Assembly (NCBI RefSeq): GCF_003952005.1
Contig: NZ_QXGJ01000005.1
Coordinates: forward strand, 62,001-126,000
Origin: Bifidobacterium callimiconis
GTDB lineage: Bacteria > Actinomycetota > Actinomycetes > Actinomycetales > Bifidobacteriaceae
Direction: 5' to 3'
DNA length: 64,000 bases
This document shows positions 9,801 through 18,709 of the stretch, in pieces. Position 1 is the stretch's first letter, and each line of letters begins with the position of its first letter. The translations under genes were made by a program, and so were the position numbers. Below the pieces are notes generated by a model. That model had not been told where the DNA came from and made no database searches. It was given only the letters and a program-made list of their open reading frames with translations.

Positions 9801-11437
9801 TTGATGTGACGGTGAAGGTGACGGTGGAGAACGCTCCGGTGAGTGTGGAGAAGCTTGCGGATGTGACCACGAATGTGGGTACGGTGGCGCAGCTGCCCAA
9901 GACCGCGAAGGTGAAGTGGGCCGATGGTTCCACGACCGAGGAGGCCGTGGACTGGAGTTCCGTGGATTCGCAGCGGTTCTTCACCATCGGTTCGTTCACC
10001 GCGACGGGCAAGGCGAAGGGTCTGGATGTGACGGTGAACGTGGACGTGACGTTGAAGGACGGCACGTATGTGATCGCCACGGCGATGGAGGATGGTTCGC
10101 GCGTGGTGGATATGACCAATGCGTCCAAGGCCGTGGGTGCTCGTGCGCAGTTGTATTCCGCCAATGGCACGATGGCGCAGCGTTTCAAGTTCAGGCATCT
10201 TGACAATGGCAACTACACGATCAAGAACGTGAACTCCGGTCTGTTCCTTGCTCATGGTGATGTCGCCGGTGAGGCCGTGACCCAGCAGAAGGATGATGCC
10301 GGCGCGGCGATTGAGTGGGAGTTGTCGGGTACTGATTCCGCGTTGACCATCGCTTCGGCCAGCACGAGTCTTGCGCTTGATGTGCAGGGTGGCGTGAATG
10401 CCGATGGCATCGCGGTTCAGGTTTTCGATGGCAACGGTTCCGTGGCCCAGCAGTGGAGGATCAGTGGTGCGGAGACTCCGCGTGATCGTCTCGACAGGCT
10501 GGCCGACGAGCATCGCAACGACATCGCCGACGGTACGTACAAGTTCGCCGCGGGCAAGAGGAACGCGGAGGTGCTTGACGTGTCGAATGGTTCGCATGAT
10601 GATGGCGCGAACGTGCAGATCTTCTCCGGCAACGGCACCGACGCTCAGGCGTGGACCATCAGGCACGACGCCGACGGCTATCTGACCATCACCAACGCCG
10701 GCTCCGGCAAGGTGCTTGACGTGTCGAATGGTTCCACCGATCCGGGTGCGAACGTGCAGCAGTTCTCCGGCAATGGCACCTGGGCTCAGAAGTGGATCGC
10801 GGTGTCCACCGCGAACGGCTTCACGATCCAGTCCGGCGCCGCGGAGAATCTGGTGCTCGACGTGGCTGGCGGCGACACCGCGGATGGTACCAATGTGCAG
10901 ATCTTCTCTTCGAACGACTCCGCGGCCCAGCGCTGGCGTCTGAAGAAGACCACCACGAGCCGGGATCGTCTCGACAAGCTGGCCGCCGATCACCAGGGTG
11001 ATGTGGCGGACGGCACGTACGAGATCGCGTCCACGGCCAAGAAGGCCATGCGCTTCGATGTGGCTGGTGGCTCCTCGGATGATGGCGCGAACGTGCAGCT
11101 GTACGAGTCCAACGGCACCGACGCCCAGGCGTGGAAGGTGTCGCACGACGGGAACGGCTACGTGACGCTCACCAACGCCAAGTCCGGCAAGGTGCTGGAC
11201 GTCTCCAACGCCTCCACGGGCGATGGCGCGAACGTGCAGCAGTGGTCGTCCAACGGTTCCCGTGCCCAGAAGTGGGTGCTGGTGAAGGACAAGAACGGTG
11301 CGGTCACCCTGCATTCCGCCCTGCGCGAGGACTTCGTGATCGATGCCGACAACGGTGGCACCACGAACGGAACCAACATCCAGATGTGGTCGTCCAACAA
11401 CTCCGCCGCCCAGCACTGGACCTTCAACAAGAAGTGA
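6803..11437 (+). CDS. Secreted fusion of a clan GH-A-like module and a GH43_24-like exo-beta-1,3-galactanase with ricin lectin tail
   Basis: 1544 aa with a signal peptide (Ala/Met-rich core ending near SAASA). Residues about 60-535 form a (beta/alpha)8-type hydrolase: SFNEPES (E281) fits a clan GH-A acid/base and FMDSEFG (E375) a nucleophile. I could not place it in a numbered family with confidence; GH39- or GH5-like are candidates. Residues about 538-922 resemble GH43 subfamily 24 exo-beta-1,3-galactanases, with TDGQVIQAHGGS, IERPHILKN (E677 as a possible acid) and LIWAHWEG. Two Big_4-like domains (935-1086) and three ricin B lectin repeats with RLD.LA linkers follow. There is no cell-wall anchor. 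The pairing suggests attack on the beta-1,3-galactan backbone and side chains of plant arabinogalactan proteins, working with the GH53 enzyme upstream. The last 1.7 kb is nearly identical to the neighbouring CE8 gene. Confidence 0.85.
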   Translation: MSKAKNPSGAARAPFKVIAALCAVSMGMAMAAVTTSAASAAPATVQTTADASVQTAADTTDTSNEELEIAKSGLPSKTAPFDQTVAYFLWPYQWGTQNVGDTKTPKQSTLQVDRASTADVNQTESASGNDADAPQAYSQSDLAAGEYGWKGPGTRPTEPNLKSLDAQIKLVKESGMTYVKTSYLISPLNAADPNCDQSVPGNCSPSTDLPDQIIQHILDAGLKPVIYFSQGNPDPKAVSNPDPNQVYKTVPSFTKQQVKDTIAHAIQKFANKGIIWESFNEPESEEHWPGGNNKDEAKIQWIELDQFIGDTIQQYDPNAAYVWGNFSGPGKLSQYQDEMKAAHATALSGHGYWISSPEGPLASSPVAGYDFMDSEFGCSAGGTETSWSCGFDKIPKDSRLQGIWLIRQLLVKDIKGLNLASPYRMVGYDSFSINDDNDASNPGAVKTTESYDIIKNVTLALKGYSYVDGTFQNADDVYRAVYKNKAGKQKLVYWTADKPTLDNDEQTKDVTINFENNGVKLTAKAEPQVYETPAAPQEGTYLTNLTAWKTTDGQVIQAHGGSVLKDGDTFYWVGQGAPDNVPTDYNGAGGVFANQWLYTTINMYKSKDLVNWQFDNAVTSIDDANAAEYCDGNVDGLTSKVLNYNEGTQEKGRDEYKALVKKHPQYLQNSKLGCKIERPHILKNAKTGKYLIWAHWEGTVGYGSSQLVAFQSDTVDGKYQPLKWQDGQVHAQPKVNVDGKLTPVASRDLSAWADPDTGKAYIVSSTEKVRLFRLNDTYTGVDPDGSYQFPNVSYREAPSLFKENGRTYMITSAQDYWDPTQTEYASTSNIEDPNGWTGLTELQSRDEARKNWGNTDSNTRTYIGQPTYVLQYQDANNKPTVMLLADDWNPLHSKTANVDTTKANYVMTPVKRLGANKISTPFQRTVVPMAAGQDPSKIVSVKNPDPVTTAMGVAPKLPTTVKGVWADGSETDEAVSWDAVSADSYAKPGSFEVKGKAAGLDVTVKVTVENAPVSVEKLADVTTNVGTVAQLPKTAKVKWADGSTTEEAVDWSSVDSQRFFTIGSFTATGKAKGLDVTVNVDVTLKDGTYVIATAMEDGSRVVDMTNASKAVGARAQLYSANGTMAQRFKFRHLDNGNYTIKNVNSGLFLAHGDVAGEAVTQQKDDAGAAIEWELSGTDSALTIASASTSLALDVQGGVNADGIAVQVFDGNGSVAQQWRISGAETPRDRLDRLADEHRNDIADGTYKFAAGKRNAEVLDVSNGSHDDGANVQIFSGNGTDAQAWTIRHDADGYLTITNAGSGKVLDVSNGSTDPGANVQQFSGNGTWAQKWIAVSTANGFTIQSGAAENLVLDVAGGDTADGTNVQIFSSNDSAAQRWRLKKTTTSRDRLDKLAADHQGDVADGTYEIASTAKKAMRFDVAGGSSDDGANVQLYESNGTDAQAWKVSHDGNGYVTLTNAKSGKVLDVSNASTGDGANVQQWSSNGSRAQKWVLVKDKNGAVTLHSALREDFVIDADNGGTTNGTNIQMWSSNNSAAQHWTFNKK

Positions 11438-11504
11438 TCCAGTACCGCGCATATCGCCATCGGCTTCCCCTTGAGGGAAAGCCGCTACACGCAGCGTAAC
11501 CGAT
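9712..11504 (+). repeat. 1.79-kb near-identical lectin-tail duplication, copy 1
   Basis: This block aligns without indels to 16044-17836 at a constant offset of 6332. It covers most of one Big_4-like domain, a second one, all three ricin repeats, the stop codon and 67 bp beyond. I noted five base differences, for example AAC/CAC (N to H) at 10561-10563 and ACG/AAG (T to K) near 10824. Identity breaks sharply at both ends. Confidence 0.95.
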
Positions 11505-11535
11505 AAGGTGAACCGGCGTAAGCCGGGAAAAGGAA

Positions 11536-11568
11536 TGCCGCAACTGCTTTGGCAGTTGCGGCATTCTG
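11536..11568 (+). terminator. Terminator hairpin of the fusion glycosidase
   Basis: TGCCGCAACTG (11536-11546) pairs with CAGTTGCGGCA (11553-11563). This is the third copy of the stem. It follows a degraded REP-like unit at 11459-11510. Confidence 0.6.
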
Positions 11569-11632
11569 CGTTGTTGGCCGACTTTGTCGGCGTCACCTCC
11601 CGGCAATCACGGCTATCTATCAATCTATTAAC

Positions 11633-11677
11633 GATAAGATAAGATAAGATTTAATAAGATAAGATAAGATATAAGAT
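11633..11677. repeat. GATAA short tandem repeat in the AlbA-gene leader
   Basis: Six GATAA units plus variants lie in 45 bp: three perfect units, an interrupted GATTTAATAA, two more perfect units, then GATATAA. It ends about 25 bp before the start codon and is strikingly AT-rich in a high-GC setting. A degraded version (GATCAGATAAGAAAGACTAT) lies at about 17963-17985 before the truncated copy of the same gene. It may be an operator array or a slippage-prone spacer. Confidence 0.7.
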
Positions 11678-11702
11678 CGGATACGGCAGGAGAATGATCG
11701 AT

Positions 11703-13031
11703 ATGGTGGAATCGTCGGAGGGACTGCATACGGAGTTCAAGCGGGACTGGGTGCAGGGCGCCAAACGCTCGGCAGTTGCGTTTGCGAATACGGATGGTGG
11801 AACCATCTGGCTTGGCGTGGATGATGACGGGCGTATTTGTGGTGTGGAGAATGCCGATGAGTCGATGAGACAGGCCACACAGGCGATTTCCGATGGCATA
11901 CGTCCCGATCTGATGCCTTTCGTATCGGTTGAATCGGAAGCAAGAGATAAGGCTGTGGTTGTTGCGGTGCGTGTCGGGCGCGGGACGAATAGGCCTTACT
12001 ATTTGGCGGACAAGGGCATTCGCCCGGCCGGAGTATATGTGCGATCGGGGGCCGCGTCGATTCCTGCTTCGGAATCTGCGATCGTGGACATGCTGCGGAA
12101 CACGGCCGGCGATTCATATGAGGAGGCTGTAAGCATTACGCAAGACCTGACGTTCCGATCGGCGGAGCATGCGTTCCATAACGCTGGAATGGCATTCACC
12201 ACTGCATCTATGCGTACGTTGGGCATGGTGAATGCGGATGGCATGTTCACGAATCTGGCATGGCTGCTGTCTGACCAGTGCACGGTGTCGATCAAGGCGG
12301 CAGAATTCACCGAGTCTGACAAGGAGACGTTCTTGGACCGTCAGGAGTTTTCCGGATCCTTGTTCGATCAGATCGATCAGGTTGCGGCATTTGTGAATCG
12401 TCATAATCCGGTAAGCTCCCGGACCGAGGGACTGAAACGCGTGGATGAGTATGCGTATACGCCATTGACATTGCGTGAGGCGCTGCTGAACATGATCGTG
12501 CATCGTGATTATGCGTTGGGCGCTCCCTCGTTGGTCAGCGTGTTCCCAGATCGTATGGAATTCCTCAACCCGGGTGGCTTGCCGGACTCGTTGACTCGCT
12601 CTGACATGTTCAACGGCATTTCGTGCCAGCGCAATCCCAAATTGGCGAATGTGTTCTACCGGCTGCATCTTGTGGAGGCCTACGGAACGGGAATTCGCCG
12701 TATTCTGGCGGATTATTCCGGAGAGGCCGATCAGCCGGAATTCAACATCAGTGATCATGTGTTCCGGCTTGTACTGCCTCGGAGACGTTTTGCCGGTCAG
12801 GGAACGGGTGACGATCGATCGCATAGTGATTCTCCGCAGCCGGTGAATGACCGGGAACGTAGAATTCTTGATTATGTCGAGAAGCATGGTGTCGCTACCC
12901 GTGCCGAGGTGCAGTCGCTGTTGGCTGTTTCGCAGGCGACCGCGGCGAAGCTGCTTCGTTCTCTTATGCAACGGGACATGATCGTGCGCGAGGGCAACGG
13001 CCCGGCAACGGTGTATCGCCTGACTGAATAA
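11703..13031 (+). CDS. AlbA_2 (Schlafen-like) domain transcriptional regulator with C-terminal winged helix
   Basis: 442 aa. The N-terminal AlbA_2/Schlafen domain has GLHTEFKRDWV and AVAFANTDGGTIWLGVDDDG. The middle and C-terminal parts match the HATPase_c_4-type region of RecG-like regulators (LREALLNMIVHRDYALG, MEFLNPGGLP). The last 60 residues form a winged helix (AEVQSLLAVSQATAAKLL). Two in-frame ATGs are present. AGGAG at 11688-11692 is only 1 nt from 11694 but 10 nt from 11703, so I prefer 11703. Such proteins are annotated as transcriptional regulators or ATP-binding proteins, and their ligand is unknown. It has lower GC than the flanking hydrolases. A gene retaining only its winged helix lies at 18004. 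Confidence 0.85.
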   Translation: MVESSEGLHTEFKRDWVQGAKRSAVAFANTDGGTIWLGVDDDGRICGVENADESMRQATQAISDGIRPDLMPFVSVESEARDKAVVVAVRVGRGTNRPYYLADKGIRPAGVYVRSGAASIPASESAIVDMLRNTAGDSYEEAVSITQDLTFRSAEHAFHNAGMAFTTASMRTLGMVNADGMFTNLAWLLSDQCTVSIKAAEFTESDKETFLDRQEFSGSLFDQIDQVAAFVNRHNPVSSRTEGLKRVDEYAYTPLTLREALLNMIVHRDYALGAPSLVSVFPDRMEFLNPGGLPDSLTRSDMFNGISCQRNPKLANVFYRLHLVEAYGTGIRRILADYSGEADQPEFNISDHVFRLVLPRRRFAGQGTGDDRSHSDSPQPVNDRERRILDYVEKHGVATRAEVQSLLAVSQATAAKLLRSLMQRDMIVREGNGPATVYRLTE

Positions 13032-13105
13032 AGTATGGCGAAGTCATGAGGCAGTAAGGAATCTGATATTGAGCTTAATTTTGAACTGGATTTCGTTGGA
13101 TTCAA

Positions 13106-13262
13106 TATACTGAAGGTGTCGATGAAAGGGCCGGCTCAACTGCGAAGCACTTTAGGTGGCCACTTGAACGTTCAGCTTCGTTGGGTTCTGATTCGATAGG
13201 GCGATTAAGGCGTCCTCTTTAGCTGCAAAGGCCGTCGATGATACGACATCGGCGGCCTTTAG
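13106..13262 (+). ncRNA. Candidate structured small RNA, copy 1 (with promoter and terminator)
   Basis: TATACT (13106-13111) could be a -10 box, with transcription starting near 13118. Three stems are visible: GCGAAGC (13142-13148) with GCTTCGT (13175-13181); GGGCG (13199-13203) with CGTCC (13211-13215); and a 14-bp terminator-like hairpin, 13227-13240 with 13247-13260. A diverged copy at 18215-18357 keeps all three stems, with pair-preserving changes in the first and third. No conserved reading frame: the 25-codon ORF at 13122 is stopped early in the copy. Confidence 0.5.
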
Positions 13263-13438
13263 CATACGTTGAGGCGGATATCCTTGTCCGCGACGTCCGC
13301 AGCGGTATCGGAGGGGATGCGTAGGGGGCAGGCGCGTCGTATGATGGGCGCAGACGGCCTCGGCCGTTGCAACAGGTGAGACGACAAGGCTGTTGTTTGT
13401 GTTTTTGCCGCCTCGTTGGTTCGAGAGATCAAGGCATC

Positions 13439-16400
13439 ATGATGACGCATGAGAACACCGTATGGAAAACGGCGTTGGGCGTGATCGCGGCCGGGGCGAT
13501 GGCGCTTGCCGTCGCAGTGCCGGCCAATGCGGCCACGACCACGTCGGAACAATCCGATACCACCATCACTTCAACAAATCAGACGACCGATCCGGCCACA
13601 TCCGAATTCCCCGGCACCCCCGGCGAGACCGAAGCCAAGGACACCACGATTGACTTCGCGTCCACGGACGGGCTCAAGGATGCGTCCGGCAATCCGATCG
13701 CCGCGGACGCCACCGGCACCGCGAAGATCGAGCAGGCGCAGGGTTCGTTCAACGCCGTCAAGGTCGACGCGACCGCGACCGGCGCCAAGTTCGCCGTCCG
13801 CTCCACCAACAAGGACGCGCAGATCAACGCCGGCACCGTGCTTTACATCCCCGTCGCGTATGACGCCAAGGGCGTGAGCGTGAAGATCGCCGCCTCGCAG
13901 GGCAACACTGCCATCGTCGTGGATGGCGCCGACCACACCACGAACGAGGCTGTGACCGTCGCGGACGCCAACAAGGCCGACTTCCCCAAGTACGTGAAGG
14001 TCGAGTTCACCGCGGCCAACTATGCCACCGCGATCGTGATCGACTACGCGTCCGACAGCGGCTACGGCACGCCCGACGTGCAGGCGAAGGACAAGACCTA
14101 CACATTCAACGCGTCGAACGCCAGCCTGCTCAAGGACGCCAACGGCAACGCGGTGGACGCCGCGAACCCGACCGTACAGGGAGCCAAGGGCAGCTTCGAC
14201 GACATCAAGATCGACGCCACCTCCGGCAAGGTGTACCTGCGCGCATCCGACACCCAGGTGAACGGCGGCACCACGCTGTACCTGCCGATCGCCGCCGACG
14301 CGCAGGGCGTGAGCGTCACTGTGCAGGGCAACAACAACGCCAATCTCGGCCTCCAGCTCGACGGCAATGACATCGCCGTGGGCAAGGCGGCCGCCGTCCC
14401 CGCATCCTCGGATGGCAGCGCCCGTTACGTGCCGTTGAGCTTCACCGGCACGGGCAGCTTCTACCTGACCACGATCAGCGTGGACTACGGTTCCGATACG
14501 CCGGCCGCCACGACCCGCACGGTCACCGTCGGCAAGGGCGCGGACTACCAGTACCAGACCATTCAGGACGCGCTCAACGCGAACGACTCCTCGCTCACCG
14601 ACCGTCTGACGCTGAAGATCGCGCCCGGCGACTATCAGGAGCAGGTGACGGTGACCAAGCCCGGCGTGGTGTTCCGCAACGCCGACGAGACCGCCAAGCA
14701 GGCCGTGACCATCCACGAGGCGTACTACGCGGCGATGGGCGACGTGACGCCCGACAAGGACGCGAAGTACGACAAGGCGCACGCGGCCGGTACGAACACG
14801 TCCGGCACGGTGCTGGTGAAGGCCGACGGCTTCAGCGCGTACGGCATCACGTTCCAGAACGACTTCAACATCACCACGCACCCCGAGGAGGGCTCGCAGA
14901 CCCCGGCCGTGGCGTTCTACTCGTCCGCCGACAAGGTGAATCTGGTGAACTGCCGTATGATCGGCCGCCAGGACACGGTGTGGTTCAACGGCAACGGTCG
15001 CGTGAACGTGGAGAACAGCTACATCGAAGGCACCGTGGACTTCGTGTTCGGCTCGGCCGACGCGTATATCTACGACACCACGCTGCACATGGCTCACTTC
15101 GCGGGCAAGGACAACGGCTACTTCACCGCGCCGAACACGAATAAGGACCACACCGGTCTGGTGTTCGACAAGTGCGTGTTCACCGTTGACGCGGGCAATG
15201 GAAGGCGACGCTGGGTCGTCCGTGGCAGACCGAGGTCAAGCAGGTGACCGACGCGTCCGGTGCCATCACCGGCTACGATTTCACGCAGCAGGAGACCGGC
15301 AAGTATCCGGCGGGTGCGTCGAGCGCCACCACGGTGCTGGAGTCCAAGGTGTCGGGTGTGAAGGCCACGGTGACCAGTGGCGGCCAGAAGGTCGATACGC
15401 GCTGGAGCACCTGGTCGCGCAAGCTCGACGGCAAGAATGTGGACGTGAGCTACCATCCCGCCGTGCGATTCGTCGAATACAACTCGACCGACGAGAACGG
15501 CACGGCCGCGCCGACCTACGACTACACGGTGACCGACAACGCCCAGCGCAAGGAATTCCTGGTGGGCAAGGGCGTGACGCTGACCGCCGATCAGCTGACG
15601 TCCACGCGCTCTGATCTGCTTTCCAAGATGGACATCGGCACGGGCGCCGGCAAGTGGGATCCGTCCGCTGATAACAGCACCACGCCTCCCGAGCCGCAGA
15701 AGACCGCCGTTTCCGTTGCCGCTCCGGCCGGTGTGACTACGCAGGCCGGTACGGCTCCGACGCTGCCCGCCACTGCGAAGGTGACGTGGTCCGATAATTC
15801 CGTGACCGATGAGACGGTGACATGGGATGAGGTACCCGCCGAGTCGTATGCGCAGGCCGGCACGTTCGAGGTCAAGGGTAAGGCGGCCGGTCTTGACGTG
15901 ACGGTCACGGTGACTGTGGAGGCGGCGCCCGCTCCTGAGAAGACTGCGGTTTCCGTTGCCGCTCCGGCTGGCGTGACGACCCGCGAGGGTGTGGCTCCGA
16001 CATTGCCGAAGACCGCGAAGGTGACGTGGTCTGATAATTCCGTGACTGATGAGGCTGTGTCGTGGGATGCGGTTTCTGCGGATTCGTATGCGAAGCCCGG
16101 TTCGTTCGAGGTGAAGGGCAAGGCGGCCGGTCTTGATGTGACGGTGAAGGTGACGGTGGAGAACGCTCCGGTGAGTGTGGAGAAGCTTGCGGATGTGACC
16201 ACGAATGTGGGTACGGTGGCGCAGCTGCCCAAGACCGCGAAGGTGAAGTGGGCCGATGGTTCCACGACCGAGGAGGCCGTGGACTGGAGTTCCGTGGATT
16301 CGCAGCGGTTCTTCACCATCGGTTCGTTCACCGCGACGGGCAAGGCGAAGGGTCTGGATGTGACGGTGAACGTGGACGTGACGTTGAAGGACGGCACGTA

Positions 16401-17769
16401 TGTGATCGCCACGGCGATGGAGGATGGTTCGCGCGTGGTGGATATGACCAATGCGTCCAAGGCCGTGGGTGCTCGTGCGCAGTTGTATTCCGCCAATGGC
16501 ACGATGGCGCAGCGTTTCAAGTTCAGGCATCTTGACAATGGCAACTACACGATCAAGAACGTGAACTCCGGTCTGTTCCTTGCTCATGGTGATGTCGCCG
16601 GTGAGGCCGTGACCCAGCAGAAGGATGATGCCGGCGCGGCGATTGAGTGGGAGTTGTCGGGTACTGATTCCGCGTTGACCATCGCTTCGGCCAGCACCAG
16701 TCTTGCGCTTGATGTGCAGGGTGGTGTGAATGCCGATGGCATCGCGGTTCAGGTTTTCGATGGCAACGGTTCCGTGGCCCAGCAGTGGAGGATCAGTGGT
16801 GCGGAGACTCCGCGTGATCGTCTCGACAGGCTGGCCGACGAGCATCGCAACGACATCGCCGACGGTACGTACAAGTTCGCCGCGGGCAAGAGGCACGCGG
16901 AGGTGCTTGACGTGTCGAATGGTTCGCATGATGATGGTGCGAACGTGCAGATCTTCTCCGGCAACGGCACCGACGCTCAGGCGTGGACCATCAGGCACGA
17001 CGCCGACGGCTATCTGACCATCACCAACGCCGGCTCCGGCAAGGTGCTTGACGTGTCGAATGGTTCCACCGATCCGGGTGCGAACGTGCAGCAGTTCTCC
17101 GGCAATGGCACCTGGGCTCAGAAGTGGATCGCGGTGTCCACCGCGAACGGCTTCAAGATCCAGTCCGGCGCCGCGGAGAATCTGGTGCTCGACGTGGCTG
17201 GCGGCGACACCGCGGATGGTACCAATGTGCAGATCTTCTCTTCGAACGACTCCGCGGCCCAGCGCTGGCGTCTGAAGAAGACCACCACGAGCCGGGATCG
17301 TCTCGACAAGCTGGCCGCCGATCACCAGGGTGATGTGGCGGACGGCACGTACGAGATCGCGTCCACGGCCAAGAAGGCCATGCGCTTCGATGTGGCTGGT
17401 GGCTCCTCGGATGATGGCGCGAACGTGCAGCTGTACGAGTCCAACGGCACCGACGCCCAGGCGTGGAAGGTGTCGCACGACGGGAACGGCTACGTGACGC
17501 TCACCAACGCCAAGTCCGGCAAGGTGCTGGACGTCTCCAACGCCTCCACGGGCGATGGCGCGAACGTGCAGCAGTGGTCGTCCAACGGTTCCCGTGCCCA
17601 GAAGTGGGTGCTGGTGAAGGACAAGAACGGTGCGGTCACCCTGCATTCCGCCCTGCGCGAGGACTTCGTGATCGATGCCGACAACGGTGGCACCACGAAC
17701 GGAACCAACATCCAGATGTGGTCGTCCAACAACTCCGCCGCCCAGCACTGGACCTTCAACAAGAAGTGA
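13439..17769 (+). pseudogene. Secreted CE8 pectin methylesterase with lectin tail, broken by a one-base deletion
   Basis: The first frame opens at ATG 13439 (or 13442) with a signal peptide and stops at 15247. The second frame carries on from about 15199 to 17769. In the first frame the sequence reads DAGNGRRRW; in the other frame it reads WKATLGRPWQTEV. GGC-AA-TGG instead of GGC-AAC-TGG at 15194-15201 explains it: one base was lost between 15198 and 15199. Intact order: two related beta-rich modules (about 13630-14500), a pectinesterase domain with GRQDTVW and GTVDFVFGSADA, then LGRPW after the break, three Big_4-like domains and three ricin B repeats. The truncated product lacks the conserved LGRPW arginine and the lectin tail. 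CE8 enzymes remove methyl esters from homogalacturonan. A sequencing error cannot be excluded. Confidence 0.85.
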
Positions 17770-17836
17770 TCCAGTACCGCGCATATCGCCATCGGCTTCC
17801 CCTTGAGGGAAAGCCGCTACACGCAGCGTAACCGAT
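16044..17836 (+). repeat. 1.79-kb near-identical lectin-tail duplication, copy 2
   Basis: This is the partner of 9712-11504. Upstream of 16044 the two genes share only domain-level similarity; downstream of 17836 this copy loses the CAACTG terminator and gains a different one. The copy count points to recent duplication or gene conversion of the lectin tail between different catalytic modules. Confidence 0.95.
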
Positions 17837-17841
17837 GAGAT

Positions 17842-17876
17842 GGCCGACTCCAACCCCAAAGGAGTCGGCCACCTCT
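17842..17876 (+). terminator. Strong terminator hairpin after the CE8/lectin gene
   Basis: GGCCGACTCC (17842-17851) pairs perfectly with GGAGTCGGCC (17861-17870) around a 9-nt loop, followed by ACCTCTTTCC. Confidence 0.7.
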
Positions 17877-18003
17877 TTCCACATTCCTTGGCGGATGCCG
17901 GCCCATTCGTCTGTTCGGGAAGTCGTTTGCAGAAGCCGCAACGATCCACCAATCTATTAAACGATCAGATAAGAAAGACTATAAGGTCGGATGTGGCAGG
18001 GGG

Positions 18004-18147
18004 ATGGGCGCTATCCGTGCCGAGATGCAGTCATTGATAGATGTTTCGCAGGCGACCGCGGCGAAGCTGCTTCGTTCTCTTACGCAACGGAATCTGATCG
18101 TGCGTGAAAGTAGAGACCCAGCTATGGTGTATCGCTTGGCTGAATAA
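18004..18147 (+). pseudogene. Internal-deletion remnant of the AlbA-type regulator: stand-alone 47-aa winged helix
   Basis: ATG at 18004 follows GGCAGGGGG and reads in frame to TAA 18145-18147, giving 47 residues (MGAIRAEMQSLIDVSQATAA and on to VYRLAE). The upstream leader matches that of the gene at 11703, and the coding part matches codons from about 12889 to its end. So about 1.19 kb encoding the AlbA and ATPase-like domains is missing while start, frame and stop survive. It may be decay, or a small DNA-binding protein that competes with the full-length regulator. Confidence 0.7.
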
Positions 18148-18214
18148 AATATGGCGAAATCATGAGACAGTAAGAAATCTGGTATTGAACTTAACTGGCT
18201 CTCGTCGGATTCAA

Positions 18215-18357
18215 TATACTGACGGTGTCGATGAAAGAGCCGGCTCAGCTGTGAAGCACTTTGAACATTCAGCTTCGTTGGGTTCCGATTCGATAGGGCG
18301 ATTCAGACGTCCTCTTTAGCAGCAAAGGGCTGTCGTGATATGACGTTGGCAGCCCTC
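18215..18357 (+). ncRNA. Candidate structured small RNA, copy 2
   Basis: It is homologous to 13106-13262, with a TATACT box at 18215-18220. Stem one is GTGAAGC (18251-18257) with GCTTCGT (18272-18278), where C to T keeps a G.U pair. The loop is 11-12 nt shorter than in copy 1. The terminator-like stem is GGGCTG (18327-18332) with CAGCCC (18350-18355), against GGCCG/CGGCC in copy 1, which is a compensatory change. Confidence 0.45.
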
Positions 18358-18487
18358 CGTGTGCAAGGCTGAAACCGTGATGTACTGAGTAATCATCCGG
18401 TTACCGGAGTGATTGCTTGGTGGATTCTTTCCGCAGCGGTATTCTCTCTATCTTGCTTCGGCGAAAGGCTGAGACGCTCTACTTCGA

Positions 18488-18521
18488 TGGCCTCGGCATG
18501 TGTTGCTGAGGCCATTTGTCT
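18488..18521 (+). terminator. Isolated hairpin with T-rich tail
   Basis: TGGCCTC (18488-18494) pairs with GAGGCCA (18508-18514), followed by TTTGTCTTTG. It lies in a gene-free stretch (18358-18709). I saw no supported reading frame there, only a degraded REP-like fragment near 18662-18690 (GCTATGCCGGACTGAAAGGG). It may end an unrecognised transcript. Confidence 0.4.
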
Positions 18522-18709
18522 TTGTCTGAATGATAGTTGCCGGTAAGCGGGACTTCCTTCAACTTTCGGTAAGGAAAATGTTGACTGGGCCTCAGGGGTC
18601 GAACGGGTTAACAGACGATGATAATCACGAGTAAAGCTCGTTTTCGCTCGCAGGGTGGGCTGCCCAGCTATGCCGGACTGAAAGGGCCTCCACTTTCTTG
18701 TGTGTCGTG

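Noticed and set aside
11632..11680. Possible CRISPR-like repeat array
   Set aside because: The GATAA units are 5 bp with no spacers, so this is a simple sequence repeat. No other repeat-spacer arrangement was seen in the window.
13122..13199. 25-codon ORF in the conserved region after the AlbA-type gene
   Set aside because: The homologous copy at 18231 hits a stop after seven codons and contains a frame-changing deletion, so coding is not conserved while RNA stems are.
15180..15260. Programmed ribosomal frameshifting in the CE8 gene
   Set aside because: No slippery heptamer or downstream pseudoknot is visible at the break. A simple base loss explains it better.
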